Shown here piece after piece: positions 46,748 through 57,840 of a stretch of 64,000 bases of DNA (positions are counted from its first letter, which is position 1; the number at the start of each line of letters is the position of its first letter). The notes beneath the pieces are model-generated. The model was given only the letters and a program-made list of their open reading frames with translations, was not told the DNA's origin and did not search any database. The position numbers were made by a program, and so were the translations under genes. The DNA comes from Physcia stellaris (Eukaryota > Ascomycota > Lecanoromycetes > Caliciales > Physciaceae): contig JABSSW010000009.1 of assembly GCA_018902385.1 (NCBI GenBank), positions 124,001 to 188,000 on the forward strand, written 5' to 3'.

Positions 46748-48010
46748 GATGAGTCGGCCGATGGATTTATTTGGGATTGAGGGTGAGTAAGTACTCCTAT
46801 GTCGAAGGTAGTACTTAGTGTGATTGATTTGTGGGTGAGAGTCTGAGAGGAATAAGCCCGACGGCTGAGAAATGAGTCTAGGAACAGTGAGTCGGAAAGC
46901 TGGATAAAGTGAGTATTGATGAACGGCAACTGAACAAAGGGTGAGTGAAGTGCTTGCAGGATGAAACGACTAACCGAGGTTGATCAAGCTGAGACTATGG
47001 TGATCTGAGTCGGGAGAGCTTATAAACAACGCAGCAGGTGAGTGTATCAACCGCAAGCTGAAAGCTAGTGTTCGCGTGGAGCAACTAGGTTTTGAGAGAT
47101 AGTTGCTGGTACTAGTCAGTACTTTGTTTTAACAGGAAATCTGAGATAGGGAAGACTGCTTAGTGTCCAGGTTTCGAAATCACATTGTGCGATCTTTGAA
47201 CTCACCGCAGCCAATCTCTATAAATGCACAGCACAGCTTAGTCGCTTGGGATACTGTTACTGTAGAGCAACCAGAGTCGGACGAGACGATCAAGGAACCA
47301 CCAATGTGCAAAGATGTGATGTACTCGTGGGCGTATGAAAGGTCACGGAAGCTTTCGCTTAAAGGTGAATCGTTATTCACAGGTATGGTATCTATGTCTA
47401 CGTAGGTACTTCCCTAGGCTAACTTCGCGCTGAAATAGCGAAATTGTGACGGATTGCTAGCGAGCTGTTGAGATGGGAGGGACTCGATTGTTACTCACGC
47501 AGCTTGGTGAAGTAAGCCTGGCGTCATAGCATCCATGGGGTATCTGAGGTTGATGGACAGGCATAATGATGTAAATACTCCGGTCTCGAATTACTTGATG
47601 TTCGAGGCATGCGATCAGATCATACTCTGGTGAATATTTCTTCTAAGAGCTTTTGATCATCTTCCTTTTACGTATCGTGTCTTATGATTCAATCATGTTG
47701 TCTGTCTTCTTTATTCTCGCTTTCGCAAGACCTAAATCTCATCAATATAGATTTTACAACTCGTGTATAAAGCAAGAGCCTCTCCATATTATATCATCCA
47801 TAAATATATGGCTATACTAAGTCAACTCTTTTTCTCTCTCCTTTTATCTTCTCTCCATCACTTCTTTCACAAGATTTAATCATCCTCCAGTCCAAACCAG
47901 TGCTTTTTTTCTCTCAAGAAACCCAACCCCCACGTATATATCCCAAAATTTCAAGCTCATTCATCAGCTATATTTATGTCGCAATTTGACTCTCATCAAA
48001 CCAGAGATTG
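46748..48010. other. Promoter-side spacer running into the AT-rich island
   Basis: No gene is seen. Base composition falls gradually toward AT from about 47.6 kb, but AG/CT/CC/GG dinucleotides are still normal here, unlike inside the element that starts at 48011. Confidence 0.4.
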
Positions 48011-48140
48011 TTAATTCGTCCAGGCTAGACGTGAATGCTAATGCAGAAATGACGAAATGAAAGAAATTTGAAAGAATTGACCTTCTAGTTAAATAAAAAA
48101 TCAATGTCTCATTTTTTTCATTTTTCATCTTTTCTCTCTT
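48011..48140 (+). repeat. Split direct repeat A1 (left end)
   Basis: It begins TTAATTCGTCCAGGC and matches A2 at 52436-52566 along its length. It retains more C and G than A2. Confidence 0.8.
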
Positions 48141-49105
48141 TTTTTGCAAATATTTGCAAAAGTCAATTGTAGAAATTTTCACATCAATTTTTGATGTTGC
48201 ATATTTCAATTTTTCGATTTTCGCATATTTTTTGCTGTAATATTTCGCTCGACTTAATTAAAATTCGATTTCGTTGATTTTTTCGTCGTCGCAATAATGT
48301 TTGTCGATATCAAATTCATTTTCATTTCAAACAAAAGCAATGTTGTCGTCGTCAAAAAAAACAATGACAACGATGCATTCAAATTCAAATTCAACAAATT
48401 TGCAATTTTCAAACGAATCATTTTCGACGTAAAAAATCGTAATCGAATTGAAAAATTTGTTTCACGTTTTCGTTTCATTTCAACGCGTTCATTTAGAAAC
48501 ATTTCTCGTTTCGTTCGTTTTCGAATGTTTTTTTTTTTTCGTTTGATCATTTCGAAAATCAAATCGAAAACGTAAATGAAAACGATTTCAACGTCATAAA
48601 TTTTGATTTCATCGATTTCGACAACGACGACGACGACGCATTCGACGACGACGAATTTCAAATTCGACGATCACGCGCACGCGAAAAATTCTCAAATAAC
48701 GAAAATTTCGTTCAGAAAAAAAATCTTCGTCGTAAAATATTTTTTCAAAAAAATAAAAACGTATCAAAAGAAATTGAATGAATTCATTTTCATTCAACGT
48801 ACGTTGTTTTCGTTGTTTTTTTTTTCACATTTTTCAAGTTCGTATTTCGTTATCGCGTTCACGATTCAAACGATCGAAATTCGTACGAACTTTTTACACA
48901 TGATTCATGATTCGAAATATTTCAAAATGAAACGAATATTTGTTAACGTGTCGTTTCGATTTTTGCAAAACGTTTATCACGATCGTCTGAATGTCAAAAA
49001 TCTTTTCAAATTCATTTTTTTTTTAATTGCATTAAAAGTCGTTGTCGATACGCGTTCAGAATTTTTCAAAAATATTTTTTTTTTGTTGATGACGATGAAA
49101 ATGTA

Positions 49106-49544
49106 TTGCAACGTTGTTTTCGAATTCACTCATTCGAACATTCAACACAAATTGAATTTCGTCATGAATGCGTATCGCATTCGTATCATGAAAACGTATT
49201 TTTACAAAACGTGAACGTCGATCGTGACGTGACACGAAAAAAATTTGATTCGAATCATTCGCACAAATCAAAACGATTCGATCAATTGATTGATCAAAAT
49301 CGACTTCATCGAGTGAAAATTGAAAAATATCGTCGTCGTCGAATCAAACAAAAAGACGATTGAATATCAATTTTTCGTTTCACGCGAATTCAAAAATAAA
49401 CGTATTACAATTCGCAACGATGTTTGTGTTGCGTTCAACAACAATATTCGTTGCGACGAAAATTGCAAATACAAACATATCTGTACAAAATGTCAACAAA
49501 AAAATCACGACAAATTCGAATGTATCAACAAAATCATCAAATGA
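49106..49544 (+). pseudogene. Gag-like segment with CCCH/zinc-knuckle motif
   Basis: Two overlapping frames carry a polar, Arg/Lys-rich region (RFDQLIDQNRLHRVKIEKYR). A cysteine cluster follows with CDENCKYKHICTKCQQKNH and DKFEC at about 49450-49523 (C-x3-C-x5-C-x2-C-x5-H-x4-C). Knuckles of this type accompany the recombinase and reverse transcriptase in fungal YR retroelements. The upstream frame 48603-49214 may be more Gag. Frames are broken. Confidence 0.55.
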
Positions 49545-49770
49545 TTAATCGTTTTTTTTTTTTTCGTTCAATTTTTTTTTTTCATTTTTTCTCTTTTCGA
49601 ATTATTCATTTCGTATGATCATGTCGATTTCGATTGAGTGATCGTCAAAAAATTTTTTGTATGATGTCGTTCTCGAGAATACATTTGATTTCGAAATCAA
49701 AATGTCATTGAAAACGACAAAATGAAATTTTTATTTAAGAAATCATTTTGATCGAAATTTCGTTAACAAA

Positions 49771-50850
49771 TTGTTTGACATTATTAAGCGAAACGCGAAC
49801 ATCGAATATATCGATGATAAAAAATTTCGCATTTTCAACAATCACAATTCGATCAACGAAATTTTCGATTTATTCATTGTTGATTTCGTCAAACAAATGA
49901 AAATTCATCGATTGACTAAATTACGCGATAATTTTTTTTTTTTTACGTATGTTTTTCGCTAAATCTGATTTCAAAACACGACGACGATTGAAAACGTATT
50001 CATGATTTATCATTTTTCAAAAACGATTCGATCAATGAAAACATTATACTCGACGCAAAAATTTTGAAATACGTCACGTTCGATAAAATCATTGCAATAT
50101 TCATATATCAAAAACGAAATGTTGTAATGTTCAAAAAAAAAATTCGCAAACGCGTTCAAACACATTTTTGTGATCGTATGAAATCGTTGATTATTCGATT
50201 TTTGTTGAAACGACGAATTTTACATGAAATTATTTTTATTTTTCGATTTTCGAATCGCTTTTTTTTTTTTGATTTATTTGTTAAGACGTTGCATTAAATT
50301 CTCGTTAAAATAAATCATTTTCGCATCGTTTTTCATTATTTAAACGACTTTTTTTTCATCATGAAATCTGACATCGATTTTGAATTATACAAAATCATTT
50401 GACGAAATATTTGCAATAAATTCGATTTCGAAACAAACGCGAAAAAAAGAAATTTGACACAAAATTCGAATTTCTGAACATCGAACTCGATAGCGAAATC
50501 ATGAAAATTCGATTTTTTTCAATCAAATTGACGAGAACAATGAAATTTGTCAACGTGATTTTCATTCAAAATGTTTTCACATTTCGTCAAATCGATTTTT
50601 TCGTGAATTTTTTATTTTTTTGTGCAAAAGTCGTGATTTTTGAACGATTTTTTTTCATTTTTTTGTATCGAGTTCGCGATCACATTCGAAACGTCAATAA
50701 ATCATGCAAATTCAACGAAATCATGCGAACAAATTTACGTTGATGACAAATGTTTTTTTCACGATAAAACGATATCAAAGTTTTGCGAGAAATATTTTCA
50801 CGATCGTCAAATCATATTTGAACAAACGTTTCGAATAATTGAAACATAAA
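49771..50850 (+). pseudogene. Reverse transcriptase remains, DIRS type
   Basis: Motifs lie in series over several frames. At 49771-49962 NANIEYIDDKKFRIFNNHNS and MKIHRLTKL correspond to the N-terminal 'IGY...PNH...GRIHGP' block. At 49974-50110 KHDDD, a stop (TGA where Trp is expected, 49989-49991), RIHDLSFFKNDSINEN and LKYVTFD follow. At 50200-50297 there is FRFSNRFFFFDLFVKTLH. YLND, the mutated YLDD catalytic box, is at 50337-50348. Then come IMKSDIDFELYKII and, at 50501-50740, KIRFFSIKLTRTMKFVN, TFRQIDFFVNFLFFCAKVVI and YRVRDH. The order and spacing fit a DIRS-type reverse transcriptase. Several Trp codons read TGA or TAA and Gly codons read GAT/AAC. Confidence 0.7.
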
Positions 50851-50879
50851 CGATTTCTGATTTCGTGTTTTTGACGACG

Positions 50880-51240
50880 AATCACTCGAAAATTTCAATT
50901 GACGTTATTCAACGCGTTTTCGCAATCGACAATTGAATATTCAAATTAAAAAAATGCAAACGATGTTACACGCTTTGCGTCAATGATTATCTCATTTCGA
51001 AAACAACAAAATCGTCATTCATTGCGACAATTAAATCGTTTGTGTCGAATTCGACAAAAATACGATGCGTGATTCAACAATGATATTTTTCGTGACGTAA
51101 TCATGTTGTTCGTTTTTCATGATATTCTGATTGAAATGATGTGATTAAATTCGAAATTCAATCATTTCGTTGATTTACTTTCACGTGATGAACACGATAA
51201 AATCGCTGACGAATATTCGCAATTGCAAATTCATCATGAT
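50880..51240 (+). pseudogene. RNase H remains
   Basis: In the + strand LHALRQ, SHFENNKIVIHCDN (HCDN at 51021-51032) and further polar segments resemble the RNase H stretch that follows the reverse transcriptase in DIRS-order elements. Stops break it immediately after HCDN. Confidence 0.5.
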
Positions 51241-51464
51241 CAATTTTAAATTTCGATTTTTCGTTCATCGTTGACGCATCGAAATATTAATATGTTCAAA
51301 TGTCATTGAATAAAACGATCGTTCGATTTTTGTGATAAAATTTGATTTCAAACACGCGAAAAATTCACGATTCGATCGTCAATTCATACGTGAAATTTTG
51401 CGTTTTTGACAAATTTCAAACGTTTTCGCTCACGTGATTTTGCATTGTCGAATGAATAAATTCG

Positions 51465-52215
51465 TTGAAATTTCGAAAATTCAAATCGAAAACGATCAAA
51501 ACGTATATCATTGATTTACGTTTCGTTTGCGTCGATCGAAAATATTCTGATTTCATCGTTTTCAATGAGTTTTTGTTGCAACGCGAAATCAACGACATCA
51601 AACGTATGTATGACGAAAACGAAACACGTGAACGCAAAACGATTATTCGTGATATTTTGTTAAAAATTTTGCAATTTTTCGATATTCGCATCAAAAAAAA
51701 TGTTACATTGCACGTCGCATTTTGTTTGATTTTTGCAAACTTTTTGCGTATCGATGAATTTACATAATTTGATGTTGATCGCACGTTCAATTTCGACAAT
51801 TGATTTGTTATTCGTTTTTCGATGATTTTTTTGACGATTATTTCGTTTTAACGTTTTCTATTTCGAAAATCGACTCATTTCGCAAAGAGATTTCGATATT
51901 CATTGCAATCACGAATGATGTTGTTTGTGCAATAATCTCATTACGTCATTTGTTTTTGCATTTCTCGATTTCGAAGTACGCTTTTCTGTTTCAAATCGAG
52001 AAATCAAAAATTTTCAATGTTCAATTCGTCATCAAAATACTACGCAAAACGATCGAGAATCTGAAACACGATGACAATTATTCAAAGCATTTCTTTCGAC
52101 GTGATGCGACAATCGAAGCTCGCAATGCAAACGTTTCGAACGATTTGATTCAATTTCTAAAAAAATGAAAATCGAAAACGTTTTTGCTGTATATCGAAAT
52201 CAACAAAAAATACGT
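51465..52215 (+). pseudogene. Tyrosine recombinase remains with recognisable active-site residues
   Basis: At 51465-51767: KTIKTYIIDLRFVCVDRKYS, RERKTIIRDILLKILQFFDI and HVAFCLIFANFLRIDEFT. These match the 'tRe.itrdlL...AFclaFagFLRigEfT' core of YR-retroelement recombinases, with the first catalytic Arg in LRIDEF. After one or two shifts (51800-52168): KIDSFRKEISIFIAITND, ISLRHLFLHF, FVIKILRKTI and NYSKHFFRRDATIEARNANV. The last holds the HxxR pair (H-F-F-R). The nucleophile Tyr follows in LLYIEIN (Tyr codon 52190-52192) after a TGA (52166-52168) where Trp is expected. R...HxxR...Y is thus readable, though translation is broken. Confidence 0.75.
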
Positions 52216-52314
52216 TTTTCGAACATCGCGTCATCATCAAAACGATTGAATTGTTTTTTTTTTCGTTTTGTTTAAACGACGACGTCGTTTTTCGACGTGT
52301 TTTGAAATTGTGAA

Positions 52315-52440
52315 AAATAATCAAATTTTGAAAATTGTTTTGTTGAATTGTTTTCGCTCATGCAAAAAATTTACAAATCGATCAAACTCAAAACATCAAA
52401 ATTTTTGTACATAGCAATGAAAAAAATACGAAACATTAAT
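52315..52440 (+). repeat. Split direct repeat B1
   Basis: It matches B2 (52670-52794) over about 125 bp; for example ATTGTTTTGTTGAATTG versus ATTGTTTTGCTGAATTG. It abuts A2 with a shared TTAAT. Confidence 0.8.
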
Positions 52441-52566
52441 TCGTTCAAACTAAACGTGAATGTTAATGCAAAAATGACGAAATGAAAAAAATTTGAAAAA
52501 ATTGATTTTTTAGTTAAATAGAAAATCAATGTTTCATTTTTTTCATTTTTCATTTTTTCTCTTTTC
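52436..52566 (+). repeat. Split direct repeat A2
   Basis: Second copy of A1. Nearly every difference from A1 is C-to-T or G-to-A in A2, in CpC or CpT context. Confidence 0.8.
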
Positions 52567-52669
52567 TTTTGTTTCGTTCATTCATTTTTTGATTTTTTTC
52601 GACGTTTTTCATCTTTTTATGAAATTTTGTTTTTTTTTTCGCTTCAAAATCCAGTCGCAAAAACAAAAA

Positions 52670-52794
52670 AAATAATCAGATTTTGAAAATTGTTTTGCTG
52701 AATTGTTTTCGTTTATGCAGAAAATTTACAAATCGATCAAATTCAAAACATCAAAGTTTTTGTACATAACAATGAAAAAAGTACGAAACATTAA
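52670..52794 (+). repeat. Split direct repeat B2 (right end)
   Basis: Second copy of B1. It ends ACGAAACATTAA, after which the sequence leaves the repeat. Confidence 0.8.
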
Positions 52795-53059
52795 CGTAAA
52801 GCAGAAAGACTTTTCGTAGTCGAAATTCTTGTTTCAGAAAGTTTTTCTGTCACATATTATCTCATCATATGCAAAGAAACAAATCAGACTCAACGATTTT
52901 CGAAAAAAAAAATGTTCTTGAGAAAAATAATGAATGATTGAAATTCTTTTTCGATGATGAAAAGATGAAAATATCGTATCATCAAAAAAATATTGATAAC
53001 GATTTTCTAAATTGAAATTTTCATTTTGACGAAGAAAAATGTGTTCGTTCATACATCAA

Positions 53060-53170
53060 TAAATTTATTGATCAGTCAACGTACGTTCATTCGTCAATCA
53101 ACGCGTTCATTGTTCAATGAACAAACATGATCAATGAACGCGTTTATTGATCAATCAACGTTTTATTGAC
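53060..53170. repeat. Palindromic ATGAACG/CGTTCAT cluster, left block
   Basis: It contains GTTCATTGTTCAATGAAC (a near-palindrome) and TCAATGAACGCGTTTATTG, followed by TCAATCAACGTT. The last two recur at 53749-53780 in less mutated form (GGCCAA in place of GATCAA). Confidence 0.55.
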
Positions 53171-53744
53171 GAATGATTTAATGTATTGTCAAATGCACGA
53201 AAATGTTGCTGTTTCAACGCATGTTGCTTTTGTGATCTGACGTACTAACTGAAAATCGACTTTTTCGCAAATTTCTCGTCGACAATGTGCAGCGAAATTT
53301 TCTTTTTCTGCAGTCAAATTTCTATCATATTAATCTAATGCTTATACAATTGCACAACGCATGTTTCATCGCAAATGATTTCCGAAACATCAGAAAGTTT
53401 ACGGCGATCGAAAATAGACTTTACATCTGATTGTTTAGCTTTGAATGAGTTTGACAAGACTCTATTTTAACTCTATAGATGAACTGAATGATGATGAGAC
53501 GAGATATGAGAATTGTGATAAAATTTTTGATGTTTTGAAATGGGCAGACCTCAATGATCTGTCGAGAACTCGAAACGACTTCAAGCGTCACGGCTGCAGA
53601 ATTCGAAGCGACTTTCATTGCAGCTTGCAGATTGCAAAGCTCTTTGCCTTAGTCCGCATGCGAGATTCCTGCAAAATAAAAGCAGCAATGATAAATACGT
53701 TGATTTGACAATAAACGAGATGGTTTGCCAATGATCTGAATATT

Positions 53745-53830
53745 GCTCAATGAACGCGTTTATTGGCCAACAAACGTTGATTGATAAACGAACGACGTTG
53801 ATTGGCCAATGCTCGTCATTGGCCAATGAA
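53745..53830. repeat. Palindromic ATGAACG/ATTGGCCAAT cluster, right block
   Basis: TCAATGAACGCGTTTATTGG, several TTGGCCAAT palindromes and AACGTTGATTG units crowd into about 85 bp. It is related to the block at 53.1 kb. Confidence 0.55.
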
Positions 53831-56600
53831 CGGGCACAGAAGGCGATAAGTTGAGTATGAAAGAGAAAGGAAGAAAGACATTCATGGGTAGAGATATGAA
53901 ATAGCAATGCTCCGAGTCTGAATGAGGTAACTCCTTGAAACCTATTCCACGATCTGATCACTTATACTGCTGTGTGGGCTTGTATACCTGTATCCAACGG
54001 CCTGGCGGGTACAATCGCACCATTCTCGCAGCCACAGCACTTTGCTTTCAAACCAGAGACAGATACTAAATCATGATCTAAATCATCACTAGGACATCTC
54101 AACTTTCCTCCCACCCCACCAAACCAATCAATTCCATGGATGAAAGCTACAGCAAATCTCCGCAGCATCTGGGTTCACTTTGACCGCGCCTCAGCCATTG
54201 TTTCCACCCCTGCATCCCATCCTCCGTCGTCGAAGATACCGCGTACTAATCTCCCAGCTTTCCTCATCCCCCAGAAATCACGGATCAAGAGGGTTGATGA
54301 AGATTTGGGTTCGGCTGAAGAAGCATCATTATGGAGTCCCCAAGGCAGTGGAGATACCAGAATGCCAAGTAAATCGTAAATTGTACGTACTTCCGGTTTT
54401 ATCGAAAGATATACAATCGACTTTGCTCCTAAACAATGCTGAGCCATCTAGACGGAGTATCTCCACGGTCCCAATCCAACTCGGCCTGCAGGACAGGGAT
54501 GCTGATGCAGGGAAGGCACATGGAGGCCCAACCGCCAGGGGAAACCCTTGAAGCTTTTGCTCGTTATATTGCAGACGACCGCTCATTGTTTGCCCCTTTC
54601 TGTTCCTCATTCTTCAGAACCATTCGTCTCCGCCCACCCGCTTCTGAGGGATCGTCTTATGTACATATCAACTCCATAGCCTGGCCGCGTAGGTAGGGGA
54701 TGCTACTGCCCAGCAGAGCCCTTGTGGGTGTTTTCTTGCAGAGGGGGTGCTCGCTGGCGGGTCAATTCCTAAAGTCTCTTTATAGAAGCCTTCAGGGGCA
54801 TTAGCATTGATATTATTTACGATTCTCGCTATACAAGCCGTGGTTCCACGTTGATAGGACAGCTACATTCTTCCCCGAAAGCTCAAAAGGGAAATAACAG
54901 TTCATATAGAGCAAAAATCATCGAATCTTTAAACCCAACAGCATTAAAGCGCTTATGCTTTTTAGACGCCCGTAAACCAGTATCAAATCCCAAAAAAACT
55001 AACCCACTCTCCCCACCACCCTCCCCACCAATCCCCAAACACCCCTCACATTTTTCGATACGCACCCCTCGGCTCAGCACCTTCCTTCCCCATCCTATGC
55101 ATAACAACAACATCTCCACCCTCCACTTCCCAGCAGCGAGCCTATGTTTTGCTCAGGATTTCTTTTTGGCTGAGTTCTGAGGGTGGGTTCGTTCTCTTCA
55201 GAATCTTTTATAGTCTTTTTCTTTCTGACTCGTGAGCAGTGGAGTGTTCTGTATGAAGTTTTAAGTCCTGGATTCAGACTGGAGGTGGTTGAGGGCTGGG
55301 TGTGAGGGACGTGGCTTTTGGGGGGATCTAGGTAGGGCTTGGGCTTGAGGTAGGGGATGAGCGGAGGGAGGGGAGACATGGAGTAAACAGCATGATGGAA
55401 TTACACAAACCAGACCTGACAGCTAGTCACCGGTGCCGAGTAAAACTCCGAGTAATGAAGCCAGCGTGACACTTGAATCTAGAGTATCTTTAGCTTGCAA
55501 ATCTTCAGAAAAGCTAGTGGCAGTCTAGTCCACATCAGTGCCATCTCCTCGTCTTCCGTCTCAAAACCCCTATTCTGGTCTCCCCTTCTTCCCACTCGTC
55601 CGCTGTCTTCTCCTACCCAAACCCCCTTCCCCCGAAACCCACCAAAAACCTCCTGTCTACGCATTTTCTAATAACCTCATCTATTTTTCAACCCCTGATT
55701 CCCATTCAACAAGTCCTGAATCTATTCATTGCATCTGAATGACAACCAAGAGCGTGTCTCTTGCTTTCGAAAGAGTTTTCCTGGTTTATTTGACTTTTTC
55801 ATGAATTGGGAAGAGCATACAAGAAAAGAGAGAAAAGGACGTGGAAGGGGCGGGGAGGGGGATTGAAGATGAAAACAAAAAAAACGAGGAAAGGAGAGAG
55901 AAAGGGGAAAGGGATAGGGGCCATAACGGAACTAACCATGGAGATAAGAAACCTGCCAAAGGAGGCAGCTGAAGAAGGACAGCGAATCCTCATGGAGCTG
56001 GGGTAGATCGTCTCTCGTGTTCCCTTGAAACCTCCTCCATTTCCTCGCCCCTCATCCTCCTCTCCCTTCCCCAGCTTCTTTCATCCCCAATGTGGCCCAT
56101 GCCAGTCATCCCACAAAATGTCTTAGCGCTAGCAATAACTTCAAGGCTGTCTCTACTCCGTACAGGAATCGCCACGAGTACGGGGAATTTCATTAGCCAT
56201 AAATCGCCTTTGGATGCGTGATCCCCTGTATTTCTTGAAATGTGGGCCTCTGCTGCTGCTGTTATGAACCTATTTTGGAGGATGTTTGGGAAGTTTTCTG
56301 GGGAGATGATGTGTGGGACTAGGAATTGGTGGTTCTTGGGGGAGGTGTGATTCGCGTTTTTTCGAAAGGATATTTTCGCAGAAGTAGAGACGGCTGATTT
56401 GAACTTCCTGAAACCATTCTTCTCACCGTCGACTTCACACCGTCAACTCTCCTCACATGCTCCCGTTCTCGTCAATCCTAGGATTTGAACCCTCTCACTC
56501 TGCACACTACCTCTCTTCTACACAGTAACTTCATTCACTAATCCAGTGTGTTAACCTGCAGCTCCTTAAGCTTATTTGAGATTCGTCCGCACTTCACTCC
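53831..56600. other. Spacer, no firm gene
   Basis: Open frames on both strands at 53.96-54.7 kb overlap each other (for example AFLIPQKSRIKRVDEDLGSA on +) without splice partners or domains. 54.85-56.5 kb is A/C-rich then G/A-rich low-complexity sequence. Nothing could be assigned. Confidence 0.3.
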
Positions 56601-56610
56601 CCCACCTGAC

Positions 56611-57130
56611 AATCGGCATTTGCTGCTTTACTTCTCGCACTACTTCGCTACTGGACGTTTTCAGTTTCCGCACTACCTTCCCTATGCTCTAGTACCTACA
56701 TTCAAGGTTCAAGAATTCAAGGGTTCAAGGACTCAACGTTCAGCTGGATAACCTCTTCTGAGCTCCGCCTGCATTGAATGCCACCTTGTCACAAACACCG
56801 TCCGCCAGCTGTCAGCATCATCTGCTTTACTTCTTGCGCTACTTCGTTACTTGACCCTTGCAATCAACGCACTACCTTTCCTGCACCAACGACCTCATCC
56901 ACTGTTGCAAGAGTTCAACGTTCGGCTGAACAATCGCTTGTGAGCTTCATCCGCATTGAGCGACATCTTACCTGAATTCTCACTCTCCGCCCCTTGATCG
57001 ACATCAGCTGCTTTACTTCTCCAGCTACTTCCCTACCTACATTGATTCACAGCTTTTACCTTGACTCGCCATCTTTGCTTTACTTCTCGCGCTACGCCAC
57101 TACCTACGCTGGTCCACACCACTTACCTTC
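56611..57130 (+). repeat. Four imperfect copies of a CT-rich leader motif
   Basis: CTGCTTTACTTCTCGC-type units followed by (A/G)CTACTTCG(C/T)TAC recur at about 56623, 56829, 57008 and 57077, each with diverged flanks. They lie 0.7-1.2 kb before the start of paralogue B. Confidence 0.55.
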
Positions 57131-57840
57131 ACTCACCATCAACAGTTTGCTTCATTACGATCTTACTACACTCCAACTTGACGTCTCGAGTTAGGTAGCA
57201 GTTGCTTTGTGGGAGGTTAAATTCACTTACAATCGGCATTGTACGTATCTACCCAGCAACAGGTTCACACGTCCAAGCACTCTCTTTTCCTCTCAGCCTA
57301 ACATCCCCACCGCATTTGGTCTGATCGGTCTGCTGACTTCTCCTTCTCCATTAGTCCAGCTACTCGCTGTCCTTAGTTGAACTGCCGTTCATCTGCTCAT
57401 TCCATCCTGGTTTCAATCCAGCTACTTAGCTTGAGCGGAACCTCGCCATTGCAACCTCATCCAACCTCCGTCACAGACAATCGATCTGACAGCTTACGCC
57501 GCCAGAGTCGCCTAATCCCTAAGTTGGAGCTTCACCCTCCCTTTACCCCCGTTGTTCAATGAGCTTCTTCGGCTCTTTTACCTCCCCTGAGCGCAACCCA
57601 CTTTGAGGCAACGTACTCAAGAGCTTGAGCATTCTCTCTTCTTGGAACGAAGACCCAATTGCAGCAGACTGTGCTTTACGCCTTTTGAATCTCACTCAGA
57701 CTTCATTTCCGGAGCAGCCTTACAAACAAAGCGGATCAGCATCAGCTATCACTATTCCCGGGATTTTTTGAACGCAAAGCACCAAAACCCTCTCATAAGA
57801 ACCGATTCTATTCACCTATCAGATACGTCGTCCAGGAAAA

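Larger units (their letters stand above)
48011..52794 (+). mobile_element. Degenerate tyrosine-recombinase retrotransposon (PAT/Ngaro-like) with split direct repeats
   Basis: A 4.78-kb AT-rich island that, read through its mutations, encodes on the + strand in order a Gag-like zinc-knuckle segment, reverse transcriptase, RNase H and tyrosine recombinase. No integrase or protease is visible. It is bounded by direct repeats in the order A1 (48011-48140), coding, B1 (52315-52440) immediately joined to A2 (52436-52566), then B2 (52670-52794). A1/A2 and B1/B2 are each about 125-130 bp. TTAA occurs at the left end of A1 (48011-48014), at the B1/A2 junction (52436-52439) and at the right end of B2 (52791-52794). 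Split direct repeats of this kind are known for the PAT and Ngaro branches of the DIRS order, which insert with a tyrosine recombinase and leave no target duplication. All domains are broken by stops, so the copy is dead. Confidence 0.8.

Noticed and set aside
48011-52794. Interpretation as classical CpA-to-TpA RIP
   Set aside because: CA and TG stay abundant and paired-repeat differences are mostly at CpC/CpT, so the usual RIP signature does not fit.
48297-53052. The many A/T-driven open frames on both strands of the AT-rich island as separate genes
   Set aside because: The plus-strand ones are fragments of one decayed retroelement and the minus-strand ones are shadows; stops and lost Trp/Gly codons exclude function.
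53962-54696. Overlapping frames on both strands suggesting a gene
   Set aside because: Frames contradict each other, no introns fit, and no domain is recognisable.
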